Shown here piece after piece: positions 42,257-50,567 of a DNA stretch of 64,000 nucleotides. Position 1 is the first letter of the stretch; each line of letters starts with the position of its first letter. Both the position numbers and the translations under genes were made by a program. Origin of the DNA: Sphaerimonospora sp050942215 (GTDB lineage: Bacteria > Actinomycetota > Actinomycetes > Streptosporangiales > Streptosporangiaceae); NCBI RefSeq assembly GCF_050942215.1, contig NZ_CP192056.1, positions 4,774,001 to 4,838,000 of the forward strand. Reading direction: 5' to 3'. The notes beneath the pieces were generated by a model. The model was not told where the DNA came from and did no database searches. It worked only from the letters and a program-made list of their open reading frames with translations.

Positions 42257-42262
42257 TAGCGT
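42257..42262 (+). promoter_or_regulatory. Putative -10 box (TAGCGT) for leaderless dapD
   Basis: TAGCGT ends 8 nt before the dapD ATG. No Shine-Dalgarno is present between them. This matches the TAnnnT spacing of leaderless actinobacterial transcripts. Confidence 0.5.
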
Positions 42263-42270
42263 TGGACGAC

Positions 42271-43233
42271 ATGACAGCCATCGATCCCATGGGTGCCTAC
42301 GGCATCGGCTTGGCCACCATCGCCTCGGACGGCACTGTTCTGGACACCTGGTATCCCTCTCCCGCGCTCGGCGAGCCTCCCGCCAAGGGCAGCGAGCGGC
42401 TGACGGCCGGGGAGGTCGACGCGGACACGGCGGCGCTGCTCGGGCCGGACCCGGCGCGCGGGGTGGAGGTCGTGGCGGTGCGTACGGGCATCGCCCGGCT
42501 GTCCGAGCCGCCGGTGGACACCCACGACGCCTATCTCAGGCTGCACCTGCTGTCGCACCGCCTGGTCCGGCCGCACGGGGTGAACCTCGACGGGATCTTC
42601 GGACTGCTGGCCAACGTCGTGTGGACCAACCACGGGCCGTGCCCGGTCGAGGGATTCGAGCAGGTGCGGCTGCGCCTGCGTGCCCGGGGGCCCGTGACCG
42701 TCCACGGCGTGGACAAGTTCCCGCGGATGGTCGACTACGTGCTGCCCGCGGGTGTCCGCATCGCCGATGCCGACAGGGTACGGCTTGGCGCCCATCTGGC
42801 GAGCGGGACGACCGTCATGCACGAGGGCTTCGTGAACTTCAACGCCGGCACGCTGGGCTCGTCGATGGTGGAGGGGCGGATCTCCGCCGGCGTGGTCGTC
42901 GGCGACGGCTCCGACGTCGGCGGCGGCGCCTCGATCATGGGGACCCTCTCCGGCGGCGGCAAGCAGGTCATCTCCGTCGGAGAGCGGTGCCTGCTCGGCG
43001 CCAACTCCGGCATCGGCATCTCACTCGGCGACGACTGCGTCGTCGAGGCCGGGCTGTACGTGACGGCCGGAACCAAGGTCACCCTCGCCGACGGCGGCGT
43101 GGTGAAGGCCAAGGAGCTGTCCGGCAGGCCGGGCCTGCTGCTGCGCCGCAACTCGACCACCGGCGCGGTCGAGGCCGTGCCCAGGGGCGGTACCGGGATC
43201 GAGCTCAACGCCGAGCTGCACGCCAACGACTGA
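42271..43233 (+). CDS. dapD: Tetrahydrodipicolinate N-succinyltransferase
   Basis: 320-aa enzyme of lysine/diaminopimelate synthesis that succinylates tetrahydrodipicolinate. It is of the actinobacterial DapD form. The C-terminal left-handed beta-helix hexapeptides include G-A-H-L-A-S-G-T-T-V-M and F-V-N-F-N-A-G-T-L-G, and E-G-R-I-S-A-G-V-V-V-G-D-G-S-D. ATG at 42271 rather than TTG at 42262, because TAnnnT precedes it. The usual partner dapE is not adjacent here. Confidence 0.95.
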   Translation: MTAIDPMGAYGIGLATIASDGTVLDTWYPSPALGEPPAKGSERLTAGEVDADTAALLGPDPARGVEVVAVRTGIARLSEPPVDTHDAYLRLHLLSHRLVRPHGVNLDGIFGLLANVVWTNHGPCPVEGFEQVRLRLRARGPVTVHGVDKFPRMVDYVLPAGVRIADADRVRLGAHLASGTTVMHEGFVNFNAGTLGSSMVEGRISAGVVVGDGSDVGGGASIMGTLSGGGKQVISVGERCLLGANSGIGISLGDDCVVEAGLYVTAGTKVTLADGGVVKAKELSGRPGLLLRRNSTTGAVEAVPRGGTGIELNAELHAND

Positions 43234-43280
43234 CCTCGGCACCCTGAGATGTCCCTGAGTCGGCCCTGAACTTGGCCGTC

Positions 43281-43300
43281 CGCCCTGGGATTCCAGGGCG
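43281..43300. terminator. Inverted repeat downstream of dapD / upstream of a small membrane gene
   Basis: CGCCCTGG and CCAGGGCG form 8-bp perfect arms around a 4-nt loop. It lies 48 nt after the dapD stop and 10 nt before the TACGGT box of the next gene. It could end dapD or serve as an operator over the -35 region of the small gene. Confidence 0.45.
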
Positions 43301-43309
43301 GACCGCTCG

Positions 43310-43315
43310 TACGGT
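43310..43315 (+). promoter_or_regulatory. Putative -10 box (TACGGT) for leaderless small membrane protein
   Basis: TACGGT ends 6 nt before the ATG at 43322 with no separate Shine-Dalgarno; GAAGG lies within the gap but only 1 nt from the ATG. Confidence 0.45.
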
Positions 43316-43321
43316 GAAGGC

Positions 43322-43507
43322 ATGGCACGCATTCTTCTGATCGCAGCACTCGTCGTCGTCGGCTTCATCGTCCTGGGGTCGGTGATCGGCTTGATCTTCA
43401 GTGCGCTCAAATGGCTCCTGATCATCGGGGCCATCGCACTGATCGTCTCCGTCATCCTCAAGATCACCCGCTCGAGTGGCAGCCGCTCCGGATATTCCGG
43501 GAACTGA
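43322..43507 (+). CDS. Small two-segment hydrophobic membrane protein
   Basis: 61-aa protein M-A-R-I-L-L-I-A-A-L-V-V-V-G-F, hydrophobic from residue 3 to 46, likely two membrane helices with a Lys-Trp between them. A short Ser/Arg/Gly tail (R-S-S-G-S-R-S-G-Y-S-G) follows. No family recognised. A strong bidirectional hairpin lies downstream. Confidence 0.7.
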   Translation: MARILLIAALVVVGFIVLGSVIGLIFSALKWLLIIGAIALIVSVILKITRSSGSRSGYSGN

Positions 43508-43630
43508 CCCGCCGTACGCCCCGCCCGGCCGGTCGGGATCGGTCTCCCCGTCGGCCGGCGCACTCGTGTCCGCCCGCGGGCCGTCGGACCGGAAGAGCTG
43601 GAAGAGGCCGGAAGAGCTGGAGAAAAGGGG

Positions 43631-43662
43631 CGGGCCCCGCCGTCGGAGGACGGCAGGGCCCG
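43631..43662. terminator. Bidirectional terminator hairpin
   Basis: 14-bp arms (43631-43644 and 43649-43662) with one mismatch and a 4-nt loop, between the convergent small membrane gene and the cellulase gene. No T-run, so termination in either direction rests on the stem alone. Confidence 0.7.
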
Positions 43663-43724
43663 CTGCTGGGAGGATCGGTCACTCGGTGAATCCGTGACGG
43701 CGATCTCTCCGGTGTGCCTCGCTC

Positions 43725-45566
43725 TTACGAGAGGGGCGGGTAGGCGTTCGCCATCAGCTCACGGAACTGGGCGGAGAACCAGTGACCAGAGACCGGAGCG
43801 TCGGCCAGGGCGCCGCTCGGGTTGTTGCCGTTGCGCTCGTTGCCGCCGTAGGTCGGGTCGCACATGCGGTCGAAGCCCTTGCCCTCGTCGTTCGCGATCT
43901 CCTCGCTGGCACCGTCGGACTCACCCGGAGGCTTGACCCAGACGTAGGCGTCGATGCCCGTGGCGGGGTTCGCCTGCGGCCGCTCGCCGAGGCCGGCGCC
44001 GGCCTGGTTGCACCAGTTGCCGGCGTGGACCCGGCGGTCGACCTTGGACTCGTTGACGAAGGTGTCGACGTTGGTGGACGTGCTGGGCCCGGTCGGACGG
44101 GCCGAGCCACCCCAGCCGTTGCGGGAGGTGTCGATCAGCATGCCGATCTTCGACGGGAAGCCCTTCTGGACGAGCTGGTTCCGGAACGCCTGGGCGAAGG
44201 TCAGTTCGTCCACGTAGTAGTTCCAGTCGACCCACTTCGACTGACGCACCGAGGTGCCGTTGACCGTGGTGTTGATGTTGAAGTACGGCTCCGTCAGCGC
44301 CGAGTAGTTGGCGGTGTTGGTGATGAAGCCGTCGACGCTGTTGAAGCCGGCGGTGGTGCCGCGGACGGTGTCGGCGAACAGGTCGGCGGTCGGGCCGAAG
44401 TTGCTGTCCCAGCCGATCCAGCCGTGGTGCGCCGCGTCAACGTAGTTGTACACGTTGGGGATGGCGTGCAGCTTGTTCAGCGCGTACCGGACACCGTCGA
44501 CGTAGGCGCCGCTCGACTTGGCCTCGGCGCACAGCGGCAGGTTGGTGTTGGTGACGAGGTTCGGCAGCGAGTCGATCTCGACGATCGCGACGATGCGCAG
44601 GTTCCGGTACTTCTGATCCGCCATGATGTCGGCGATCACGTCGATGTACTCGGTCTTGTACCGCTGGAGGCCGTTCTCGGCGATCAGCAGCTCACCGTTG
44701 GAGGCGAGGGCCGAGCAGTCGCGGTTCGGCAGGTTGTAGATCACGATCTGGATCGTGAGCGGCCTGCTGCCGTTGGCCGCGTCCTGCCTGACCGCCTCGT
44801 CCAGGTGGTCGCGCAGGCCCTTGCTGTTGTTGCCGGCGGAGCCCGAGGTGATCGCGGCGATGCGGTCCAGCCAGACGGCCGTGGACTCGTTGGCCACCCG
44901 CGAGCCGCCCGGCTCAGAGGCGGCGCTGGCCGACCAGTCCGGGTTCACGTAACCGTCGGCCCCGGCGTACGGGTTGTCCACGTGCTCACCGGGCTGCGGC
45001 GTCGGCGTGGGAGTCGGGGTCGGGGTCGGGGTGGGAGTCGGCGTCGGCGTCGGCGTGGGAGTCGGCGTCGGCGTCGGCGTGGGAGTCGGCGTCGGGGTCG
45101 GCGTCGGCGTGGGAGTCGGCGTCGGCGTCGAGCCGTTGCAGCTCACACCGTTGATCTTGAAGTCGGTCGGCTTCGGGTTGCTGCCGCTCCACGTACCGTT
45201 GAAGCCGATGTTCGCCGAGCCGCCGCTGGTGAGCGACCTGTTCCAGTCCAGGGCCGTCGCACTCACGTTGCTGCCGGACTGGCTCCAGTTGGCCGACCAG
45301 CCCTGCGCGACCCTCTGGCTGCTGTTGGGGAAGGTGAACGTGAGCGTCCACCCGTTGACCGGGTCGCCCAGGTTCTGGATCGAGAGGTTGACGGACATGC
45401 CGCCCTGCCACTCGCTCTGGTCGTAGGTGACTTTGCACGAGACCGCGGCGCTCGCCGATGTGGCGGCGGCCACGGCCATCGTGGAGCCCATCGCGGCCAC
45501 GGTCGCCGCGATCGCTCCGCGGCGCACCATGGAGCGCATGGCTCCGAGTCGGGGGGTGGATCTCAT
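43725..45566 (-). CDS. Secreted GH6 cellulase/cellobiohydrolase with N-terminal CBM2
   Basis: 613-aa secreted enzyme. A signal peptide with N-terminal Args and a core A-A-T-V-A-A-M-G-S-T-M ends near A-S-A-A (about 42). A CBM2 cellulose-binding module (about 43-147) follows, with the flanking Cys pair and exposed Trp (W-S-A-N-W). A pure Thr-Pro linker of about 46 residues leads to the GH6 catalytic domain (about 205-613), with Y-N-L-P-N-R-D-C containing the catalytic Asp, V-E-I-D-S-L-P-N and L-I-D-T-S-R-N-G. Start ATG has AGGAGG 9 nt upstream. A CebR-type operator precedes it. Endo- or exo-action cannot be told. Confidence 0.95.
   Translation of the reverse strand: MRSTPRLGAMRSMVRRGAIAATVAAMGSTMAVAAATSASAAVSCKVTYDQSEWQGGMSVNLSIQNLGDPVNGWTLTFTFPNSSQRVAQGWSANWSQSGSNVSATALDWNRSLTSGGSANIGFNGTWSGSNPKPTDFKINGVSCNGSTPTPTPTPTPTPTPTPTPTPTPTPTPTPTPTPTPTPTPTPTPTPQPGEHVDNPYAGADGYVNPDWSASAASEPGGSRVANESTAVWLDRIAAITSGSAGNNSKGLRDHLDEAVRQDAANGSRPLTIQIVIYNLPNRDCSALASNGELLIAENGLQRYKTEYIDVIADIMADQKYRNLRIVAIVEIDSLPNLVTNTNLPLCAEAKSSGAYVDGVRYALNKLHAIPNVYNYVDAAHHGWIGWDSNFGPTADLFADTVRGTTAGFNSVDGFITNTANYSALTEPYFNINTTVNGTSVRQSKWVDWNYYVDELTFAQAFRNQLVQKGFPSKIGMLIDTSRNGWGGSARPTGPSTSTNVDTFVNESKVDRRVHAGNWCNQAGAGLGERPQANPATGIDAYVWVKPPGESDGASEEIANDEGKGFDRMCDPTYGGNERNGNNPSGALADAPVSGHWFSAQFRELMANAYPPLS
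44994..45137 (-). repeat. Thr-Pro linker repeat DNA
   Basis: About 140 nt of six-nucleotide units (gtcggc, gtcggg, ggagtc variants) encode about 23 T-P dipeptides in the cellulase linker. The pattern is long enough to slip, so length may vary between strains. Confidence 0.9.
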
Positions 45567-45599
45567 TGCGTAGGTCCTCCTGGCGATCATCAATGCGCT

Positions 45600-45613
45600 T
45601 GGGAGCGCTCCCA
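45600..45613. promoter_or_regulatory. CebR-type operator (TGGGAGCGCTCCCA)
   Basis: A perfect 14-bp palindrome identical to the published CebR consensus lies 34 nt upstream of the cellulase ATG. CebR is a LacI-family repressor released by cellobiose/cello-oligosaccharides in Streptomyces and Thermobifida. This places the gene under cello-oligosaccharide induction. The operator would overlap the promoter or transcription start. No cebR gene is in the window. Confidence 0.9.
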
Positions 45614-45850
45614 CAGACCATAGGCACGCCACTGACGCCCGTACAGCACCCAGATCGGCCGACACCGGCCCCAGCCGCCGTTCCGATGACGACGACCCTG
45701 CTCTCTAGCTGGTCATCCGCCCTCCCACCACGGCGGAAAAGACCTACGCTCCCCTTGAAAGTTTCACCAAATCCCCTCCGAAAAGCCCCGAAATCACACC
45801 CTCGCCCGATCCGTCCGCGGCGGCACACCCCTCCCTTCCCACCCCCGCGC
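45614..45850. other. Noncoding region upstream of the cellulase
   Basis: About 240 nt without coding potential. The plus strand is pyrimidine-rich from 45715 to 45850. It should contain the cellulase -35/-10, probably close to the operator at 45600; no clear boxes found. Confidence 0.4.
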
Positions 45851-46085
45851 GTGATCTTGCACTTGCTCGCAGACAGCCCCTCCCACCTGCGCACTCACCG
45901 AGGCTGACCTTGCAGAAACTCGCACGGATCGCCGCCGATCAGGAAGAACACCCACGCTGATCTTGCACTGCGAGATCACGTACGACGAAGCCGCGGGTCA
46001 GCCGCCTTCCGTGCGAACTTCTGCAAGATCACGCATCACAGTCGCGCAGGTCACCGGCCATATCTGCGAGAATTCGCAAGATCAC
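45851..46085. repeat. Cluster of five GTGATCTTGCA-type repeats
   Basis: Five copies of a roughly 23-bp element, GTGATCTTGCA-n(4-5)-CTCGCA-nn. Plus orientation at 45851-45873, 45904-45926 and 45956-45980; minus orientation at 46011-46033 and 46063-46085. The third copy is itself almost palindromic (TGATCTTGCA/TGCGAGATCA). Spacing starts at about 52-55 nt, so the elements are regularly spaced, and the two orientations face each other. The function is unknown. Confidence 0.85.
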
Positions 46086-46102
46086 CCCCCATTTAAGGGG
46101 GG
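46085..46102 (-). terminator. Poly-C/poly-G hairpin downstream of the cysS-like gene
   Basis: CCCCCC, ATTTAA, GGGGGG forms a perfect 6-bp stem with an AT loop. It lies 31 nt past the cysS-like stop on the minus strand and abuts the last copy of the repeat cluster. It may end that transcript. Confidence 0.55.
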
Positions 46103-46132
46103 AGAGGGGTGGGTGTTGGAGATCGTGAAGAG

Positions 46133-47488
46133 CTATCTGATAAGTGCTGGATGTTGGATTTCGTGACGCTTTGCCAGAGCCATCTTGATCTGGTGCTCCA
46201 CGATCAGGGCACGTTCGTGATCCCCCCGTGCGAAGCTCGCCGACGCGATGTCGTGGACCACCCGGAGCACGGCCTCGGCGACGTCATGGAGATGTGTTTC
46301 CCATGACCAGATCTCACTGAGCGGATCGAGGCCGAGGACATTCAGCATGGCCCGTACGGAACGACATTTCCTGACGGCCCTCATATGGTCGCCCGCCCCC
46401 AAAGCCGCGTTCCCCTCACCGACGGCCGCGTGCACGGCCGACAGCGCGGCAGGCACGTTCAGATCGTTGTCCATCGCCGCGGTGAACTGGGGCGGAAGCC
46501 CGGTGTCGGCCTCGGCGCCCACCCGCAGCACGAACCGCTCGACCCTCCGATAGGCCGCGGCGGCCTCCTCCAGGGCGCCGAGGGAGAATTCCACCGGCGA
46601 GCGGTAATGGGCGGCCCCGAGGTAATAGCGGAGCTCCACGGGCCGGATCCGGTCGAGCAGCGGCGGCACGGCCAGCGGATTGCGCACGTGTTTGCGTATC
46701 TTCTCGCCCCGGTGGGTGACCGGTCCGTTGTGCAGCCAGAAACGCGCGAAAGAGTCGCCGGCGGCCCGCGACTGGGCCATCTCGTTCTCATGGTGTGGAA
46801 AAATCAGATTCGCTCCGCCGCCATGGATGTCGAATTCCTCACCCAGATACCTACGGGCCATGGCGGAGCACTCCAGATGCCACCCCGGTCGTCCCTCACC
46901 CCACGGCGATTGCCAGTACGGCTCCCCCGGCCTGATGCGCTTCCACAGCGCGAAATCACGCGGGTCGATTTTCCCCCGCTCGTTTTCCTCGGTTATTCTC
47001 ATATGCTGCGCCCGCTGCCGGGAAAGCGATCCGTAGTCCGGGTAGGAACCGACCGAGAAATACACGTCGCCGTCGTGCTCGTAGGCGTGCCCGGCCTCGG
47101 CCAACTGCTCGATCATCTCGATCATCTCAGGGATGTGGCCGGTCGCACGGGGCTCCACCGTGGGAGGAAGACAGCCGAGCGCCGCGTAGACCTGGGCGAA
47201 CGTCCGATGCACGGGGTCGGTGACCCGCCACCACGGAACGCCTTCGGAAAGAGATCTTCCGATGATCTTGTCCTCGATGTCGGTGACGTTCCGGCAGAGC
47301 ACGACGTCATATCCGCGGTGTCGCAGCCACCGGTGCAGGATGTCGAAGCTCACCTGCGACCTGATCTGCCCCACATGCGGCGGAACGACGACGGTGGGGC
47401 CGCAGAGATAAATCGAAACCGTTCCGGGAATTCGAGGGGTGAAATCACGGACGGCGCGACGGTGCGTATCGTAAAGGCGAAGACCCAC
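46133..47488 (-). CDS. Cysteinyl-tRNA synthetase paralogue with degenerate KMSKS
   Basis: 451-aa class I synthetase-like protein. The zinc ligands match CysRS (L-C-G-P-T-V, W-H-L-E-C-S, F-P-H-H-E-N-E). The HIGH motif is H-V-G-Q. The KMSKS loop reads K-I-R-K-H, in G-E-K-I-R-K-H-V-R-N, losing both serines. A DALR-like helical end is present. GTG at 47488 was chosen because TACCCT lies 7 nt upstream and the frame before it is not protein-like. It may charge tRNA poorly or use an activated cysteine for another purpose. It is not MshC by length or motif. Confidence 0.82.
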   Translation of the reverse strand: MGLRLYDTHRRAVRDFTPRIPGTVSIYLCGPTVVVPPHVGQIRSQVSFDILHRWLRHRGYDVVLCRNVTDIEDKIIGRSLSEGVPWWRVTDPVHRTFAQVYAALGCLPPTVEPRATGHIPEMIEMIEQLAEAGHAYEHDGDVYFSVGSYPDYGSLSRQRAQHMRITEENERGKIDPRDFALWKRIRPGEPYWQSPWGEGRPGWHLECSAMARRYLGEEFDIHGGGANLIFPHHENEMAQSRAAGDSFARFWLHNGPVTHRGEKIRKHVRNPLAVPPLLDRIRPVELRYYLGAAHYRSPVEFSLGALEEAAAAYRRVERFVLRVGAEADTGLPPQFTAAMDNDLNVPAALSAVHAAVGEGNAALGAGDHMRAVRKCRSVRAMLNVLGLDPLSEIWSWETHLHDVAEAVLRVVHDIASASFARGDHERALIVEHQIKMALAKRHEIQHPALIR

Positions 47489-47495
47489 CCATCCG

Positions 47496-47501
47496 AGGGT
47501 A
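47496..47501 (-). promoter_or_regulatory. Putative -10 box (TACCCT) for the leaderless cysS-like gene
   Basis: On the minus strand TACCCT ends 7 nt before the GTG start. No Shine-Dalgarno lies between. It fits the TAnnnT pattern. Confidence 0.5.
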
Positions 47502-47598
47502 GGCCCATAATCCGCCGACTGTCGACACCGCGCGCGCCAGGCGTGTCCAGTCCCGGGTAAATGCGGTTGGCCCGGGCGTGGTTTTTCGCGAGCCGCGG

Positions 47599-47913
47599 CT
47601 ACCGGCGTATGACGTGCAGGACGCTGGCGATCCGCTCGGCCGCCGTGACGACGTCCGAGGCGTGCCCGATCCGCCCGGCCCACGACAGCCAGTACCACCA
47701 CTCGCCGTCGGCCCCGTCGGACGCCAGCACGTCCTCGGCCATCGAGGGCTCCATGGGATTGATCACGCGCAGGCTCGGGTGGCGTCCGTTGGCGGCCGTC
47801 AGGCGCACCTGGAACGAGTGGGCCTCGAGTTGGGCCGCGAGCCGTTGCAGGTGATCGAGCGCCTCAGTGGGATCCGTGTGCACTGCCTCGTCCAACACGA
47901 CGTCTTCCAACAC
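47599..47913 (-). CDS. Hypothetical protein, 104 aa
   Basis: Acidic, mixed alpha/beta protein with W-W-Y-W-L-S-W-A-G-R-I in its second half and helical ends. No family recognised. It is divergent from the HTH regulator gene starting at 48178, with which small proteins of this sort often associate in actinomycetes. Start ATG preceded by GGAGGAC. Confidence 0.65.
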   Translation of the reverse strand: MLEDVVLDEAVHTDPTEALDHLQRLAAQLEAHSFQVRLTAANGRHPSLRVINPMEPSMAEDVLASDGADGEWWYWLSWAGRIGHASDVVTAAERIASVLHVIRR

Positions 47914-48177
47914 ACTGTCCTCCAGAGGAGATGTCGGGACCCGTCATCGGTCAGGGTGGACCCATGCCGTCCGGCGAGGCAATCGCGGCCGCCCCGCGAA
48001 ACCGTGTGACAACCAGGGAATTCGCCGGCATTCCGTGGAACATCCACGGATCGACGGCCACGAAGCCGTAACAGTCGATGGGGATCCGGTGCATGCCGGT
48101 TTACCTTGGGGGAACAACCGTAAAGGTGAGCCCGCGCAGCGGGGAGACCACTTCGAGGGCCTGCTAGGGGGCGCTGT
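47914..48177. other. Divergent intergenic region
   Basis: 264-nt gap with the promoters of the 104-aa gene (left) and the regulator gene (right). No clear boxes or repeats found. Confidence 0.4.
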
Positions 48178-49623
48178 ATGGCCCGTGGAGAGCACTCACC
48201 GGCGTGCGCCCGCCGCTGGCGCGAGCAGGCCGGTGCACGGCAGTGGACGCTCTGGCAGACCGCCCAGGCCATCCACGGATGCTGCGGGGCGAGCCTGCTC
48301 AAGGCCCACCGGCTGGCCCGGGGCTGGTCGGCGAGGCAGGCGATCGAGGAGCTGGAGTCGCTCTGCGAGCAGGAGTCGCTGGGCCTGCCCCGCGCCAGCA
48401 TCGACCTCCTGAACGCCTGGGAGAACAACCGGGCACGTCCCCGCCCGCAGACCATCGAACTGCTCGCCCGCCTCTACCGGGCCAACGCCGTACGGCTCGG
48501 CCTGGCCGGCGACTACTGCGAGGACCCCGGCGGGCCGCGCGTCATCGTGGTGAGCCACGCCAGAGCCGACGACCCGGCGCGGCTGGACGAGCTCGTCTCC
48601 GACGACGTCGAACGCCGGGCGCTGTTCCACCAGGCCATGTTGCTCGGCACGCCGGACGGAAGGTTCTTCGCCGAGGTCGAGGGCACCCGGCACGATCTCG
48701 ACCGTACGCTCGCCGCCGGCTCGGTGACCGAGGACCAGCTCGACCGGCTGGACGAGCAGGTGCTGCGCTACCGCAGGGAATACATGATCACCCCGCCGCT
48801 GCCGATGCTCTGCCGGGTCATGCTCGAGCTCTCCGACGTACGCAGGCTGAGCGCGGCGCGGCAGCCGTTCTCCGTGCAGCGCCGGCTGCTGACCGCCACC
48901 ACGATGCTGTCGCTGCTGACCGCCGACGCGCTGATGAAGCTCGGCGACACCCGTCAGGCCCACGCCTGGTACGGCACCGCCCGCGCGGCCTCCGACGACA
49001 TGGGAGATCTGCGGCTGCGCGCGCTGGTGCGGGCGCAGCAGACCATGCTGCTCTACTACTACGGGGACCTCGGCGAGACGGTGCGGCTGGCCCGCGAGGC
49101 GCGCATGCTGGCGGGTTCCGCCCCCAGCTCGCCGGCGGCGCTCGCCGCGGCGGCCGAGGCCCGCGCGCTCGCGCGCATGGGGGACGGCAAGGCGGCCAGG
49201 ACCGCGCTCGCGGAGGCCGAACAGATCTTCGCTCGCATGCGCGGCCTCAGTCAGGACGATCTGGCCTTCGTCTTCACCGAGAAGCGGATGACGTTCTACC
49301 GGACCGGAACGCTCATCGAGCTGGGCGACGCCCGGCAGGTCCAGGGCATCGACGCCTATCCGCCCGGCTTCCACACGATCGATCCCGCCCTGATCCTGCT
49401 CGATCAGGCGTCCCACCTGGCCCGGCAGGGCGACCAGGAGGAGGCGTGCCGGATCGCGGCGCAGGCCCTCGGGCAGGTGCCGGCCGAGCACCGCACCTCG
49501 ATCGTGGTCAGCCGGGCCACGGCCCTGCTGTCCGAGGTCGACCCCGATCTGCCCGCCGTACGGCACCTGCGCACGGTGCTGGCGGAGTCGTCGGCCAGGC
49601 TGCCCATGGACTCCCGACTGTGA
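48178..49623 (+). CDS. Helix-turn-helix regulator with TPR-like repeats
   Basis: 481-aa protein. The N-terminal region (about 1-110) resembles an XRE-type HTH used by actinomycete regulators, with W-R-E-Q-A-G-A-R-Q-W-T-L-W-Q-T-A-Q-A and W-E-N-N-R-A-R-P, the latter typical of the HTH end. The rest (about 170-470) is helical with repeating Ala/Leu/Arg motifs, consistent with tetratricopeptide repeats. The domain plan recalls XRE-TPR regulators of signalling and differentiation. Its GTGA overlap with the kinase gene suggests a two-gene operon. Confidence 0.8.
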   Translation: MARGEHSPACARRWREQAGARQWTLWQTAQAIHGCCGASLLKAHRLARGWSARQAIEELESLCEQESLGLPRASIDLLNAWENNRARPRPQTIELLARLYRANAVRLGLAGDYCEDPGGPRVIVVSHARADDPARLDELVSDDVERRALFHQAMLLGTPDGRFFAEVEGTRHDLDRTLAAGSVTEDQLDRLDEQVLRYRREYMITPPLPMLCRVMLELSDVRRLSAARQPFSVQRRLLTATTMLSLLTADALMKLGDTRQAHAWYGTARAASDDMGDLRLRALVRAQQTMLLYYYGDLGETVRLAREARMLAGSAPSSPAALAAAAEARALARMGDGKAARTALAEAEQIFARMRGLSQDDLAFVFTEKRMTFYRTGTLIELGDARQVQGIDAYPPGFHTIDPALILLDQASHLARQGDQEEACRIAAQALGQVPAEHRTSIVVSRATALLSEVDPDLPAVRHLRTVLAESSARLPMDSRL

Positions 49624-50567
49624 GCCGGGGCGTGGTGGGCGCGAGGACGGTGGCGGCGGACGACTGTCCGCTCGCCGACGAGGCGTCCGAGGTGCTCAGG
49701 GACGTGTGCGAGCGGCTCGGTCTCGACGCGACGGGGGCCCGGCTGCTGCGGCTGCGCAGCAACGCGGTGTTCAAACTCCGCGCTGACATGGTCGTACGGA
49801 TCACGACCGACCCCGACGCGGTGACCCGGCTGCCCGTGGTGCTCGCCGTCGCGCGCTGGCTCGCCGACCGGGGTTTTCCCGCCGTACGGCCCGTCGACGA
49901 GATCCCGGGCCAGCCGATCGTGCACGACGGGCGGACCGTCACGTTCTGGCGGTACGTCCGGTCCACCGGGCGGCCGACCACCAGGCAGCTCGGCCGGGTG
50001 CTGCGCAGCCTGCACGGCGAGCCGGTGCCGCCGATGGCGCTGCGGCGGCTCACCGACCCGCTCGCCGAGGTGCGGCACGCGGTGGAGCACGCGGTCGAGC
50101 CCGGCGCCGGGGTGCTCACCGACGACCAGCGGGCCTGGCTGCGCGATCGCATCGAGGAGCTCACCGGCCGCTGGCTGGATCTGGACACCGGCTCCCCGGT
50201 CCTCCTGCACGGCGACGCCTGGATCGACAACCTGCTCCGTCTCCACGACGGGCACGTCATGCTGTGCGACTGGGACGGCGTGGCCGTCGGGCCGCGCGAG
50301 TGGGACCTCGTGCACACCTACCACGGTCAGCGCCGGTTCGGGCTGTCCGCCGCCGACGTGGACGACTTCGCCCGCGCGTACGGCTCCGACCTGCGGCTGT
50401 GGCCGGGCTACAGCACGCTGATGGAGGTCAGGGACATGTACGCGGTGGGCATCCACATCCGCAACGCGGTCGGCGACCCGTTCTCACGTCAGGAGCTGCC
50501 CCGCCGCCTCGACTCGCTGACCCGCGGTGACGGGCACGCGAGGTGGTACATGGCCGCGCCCGCATAG
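49620..50567 (+). CDS. Aminoglycoside phosphotransferase (APH)-family kinase
   Basis: 315-aa kinase-like protein. Catalytic loop H-G-D-A-W-I-D-N near residue 200 has the Brenner motif HxDxxxxN and is followed by D-W-D (DFG equivalent). The N-terminal lobe shows V-F-K-L-R-A and V-V-R-I-T. GTG overlaps the regulator stop. It could phosphorylate an antibiotic or a small metabolite such as choline or a homoserine-like compound. Resistance is not shown by sequence. Confidence 0.83.
   Translation: MSRGVVGARTVAADDCPLADEASEVLRDVCERLGLDATGARLLRLRSNAVFKLRADMVVRITTDPDAVTRLPVVLAVARWLADRGFPAVRPVDEIPGQPIVHDGRTVTFWRYVRSTGRPTTRQLGRVLRSLHGEPVPPMALRRLTDPLAEVRHAVEHAVEPGAGVLTDDQRAWLRDRIEELTGRWLDLDTGSPVLLHGDAWIDNLLRLHDGHVMLCDWDGVAVGPREWDLVHTYHGQRRFGLSAADVDDFARAYGSDLRLWPGYSTLMEVRDMYAVGIHIRNAVGDPFSRQELPRRLDSLTRGDGHARWYMAAPA

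Noticed and set aside
44994..45137. CRISPR-like repeated appearance
   Set aside because: Units are six bases with no spacers and encode a Thr-Pro linker in frame.
44974..45426. Apparent V-G repeat protein on the plus strand
   Set aside because: It is the antisense of the Thr-Pro linker of the cellulase.
46133..47488. MshC (mycothiol ligase)
   Set aside because: The protein keeps the CysRS-like zinc and C-terminal helical regions and lacks an MshC-like KMSKS; no msh genes except a generic PIG-L protein are near.
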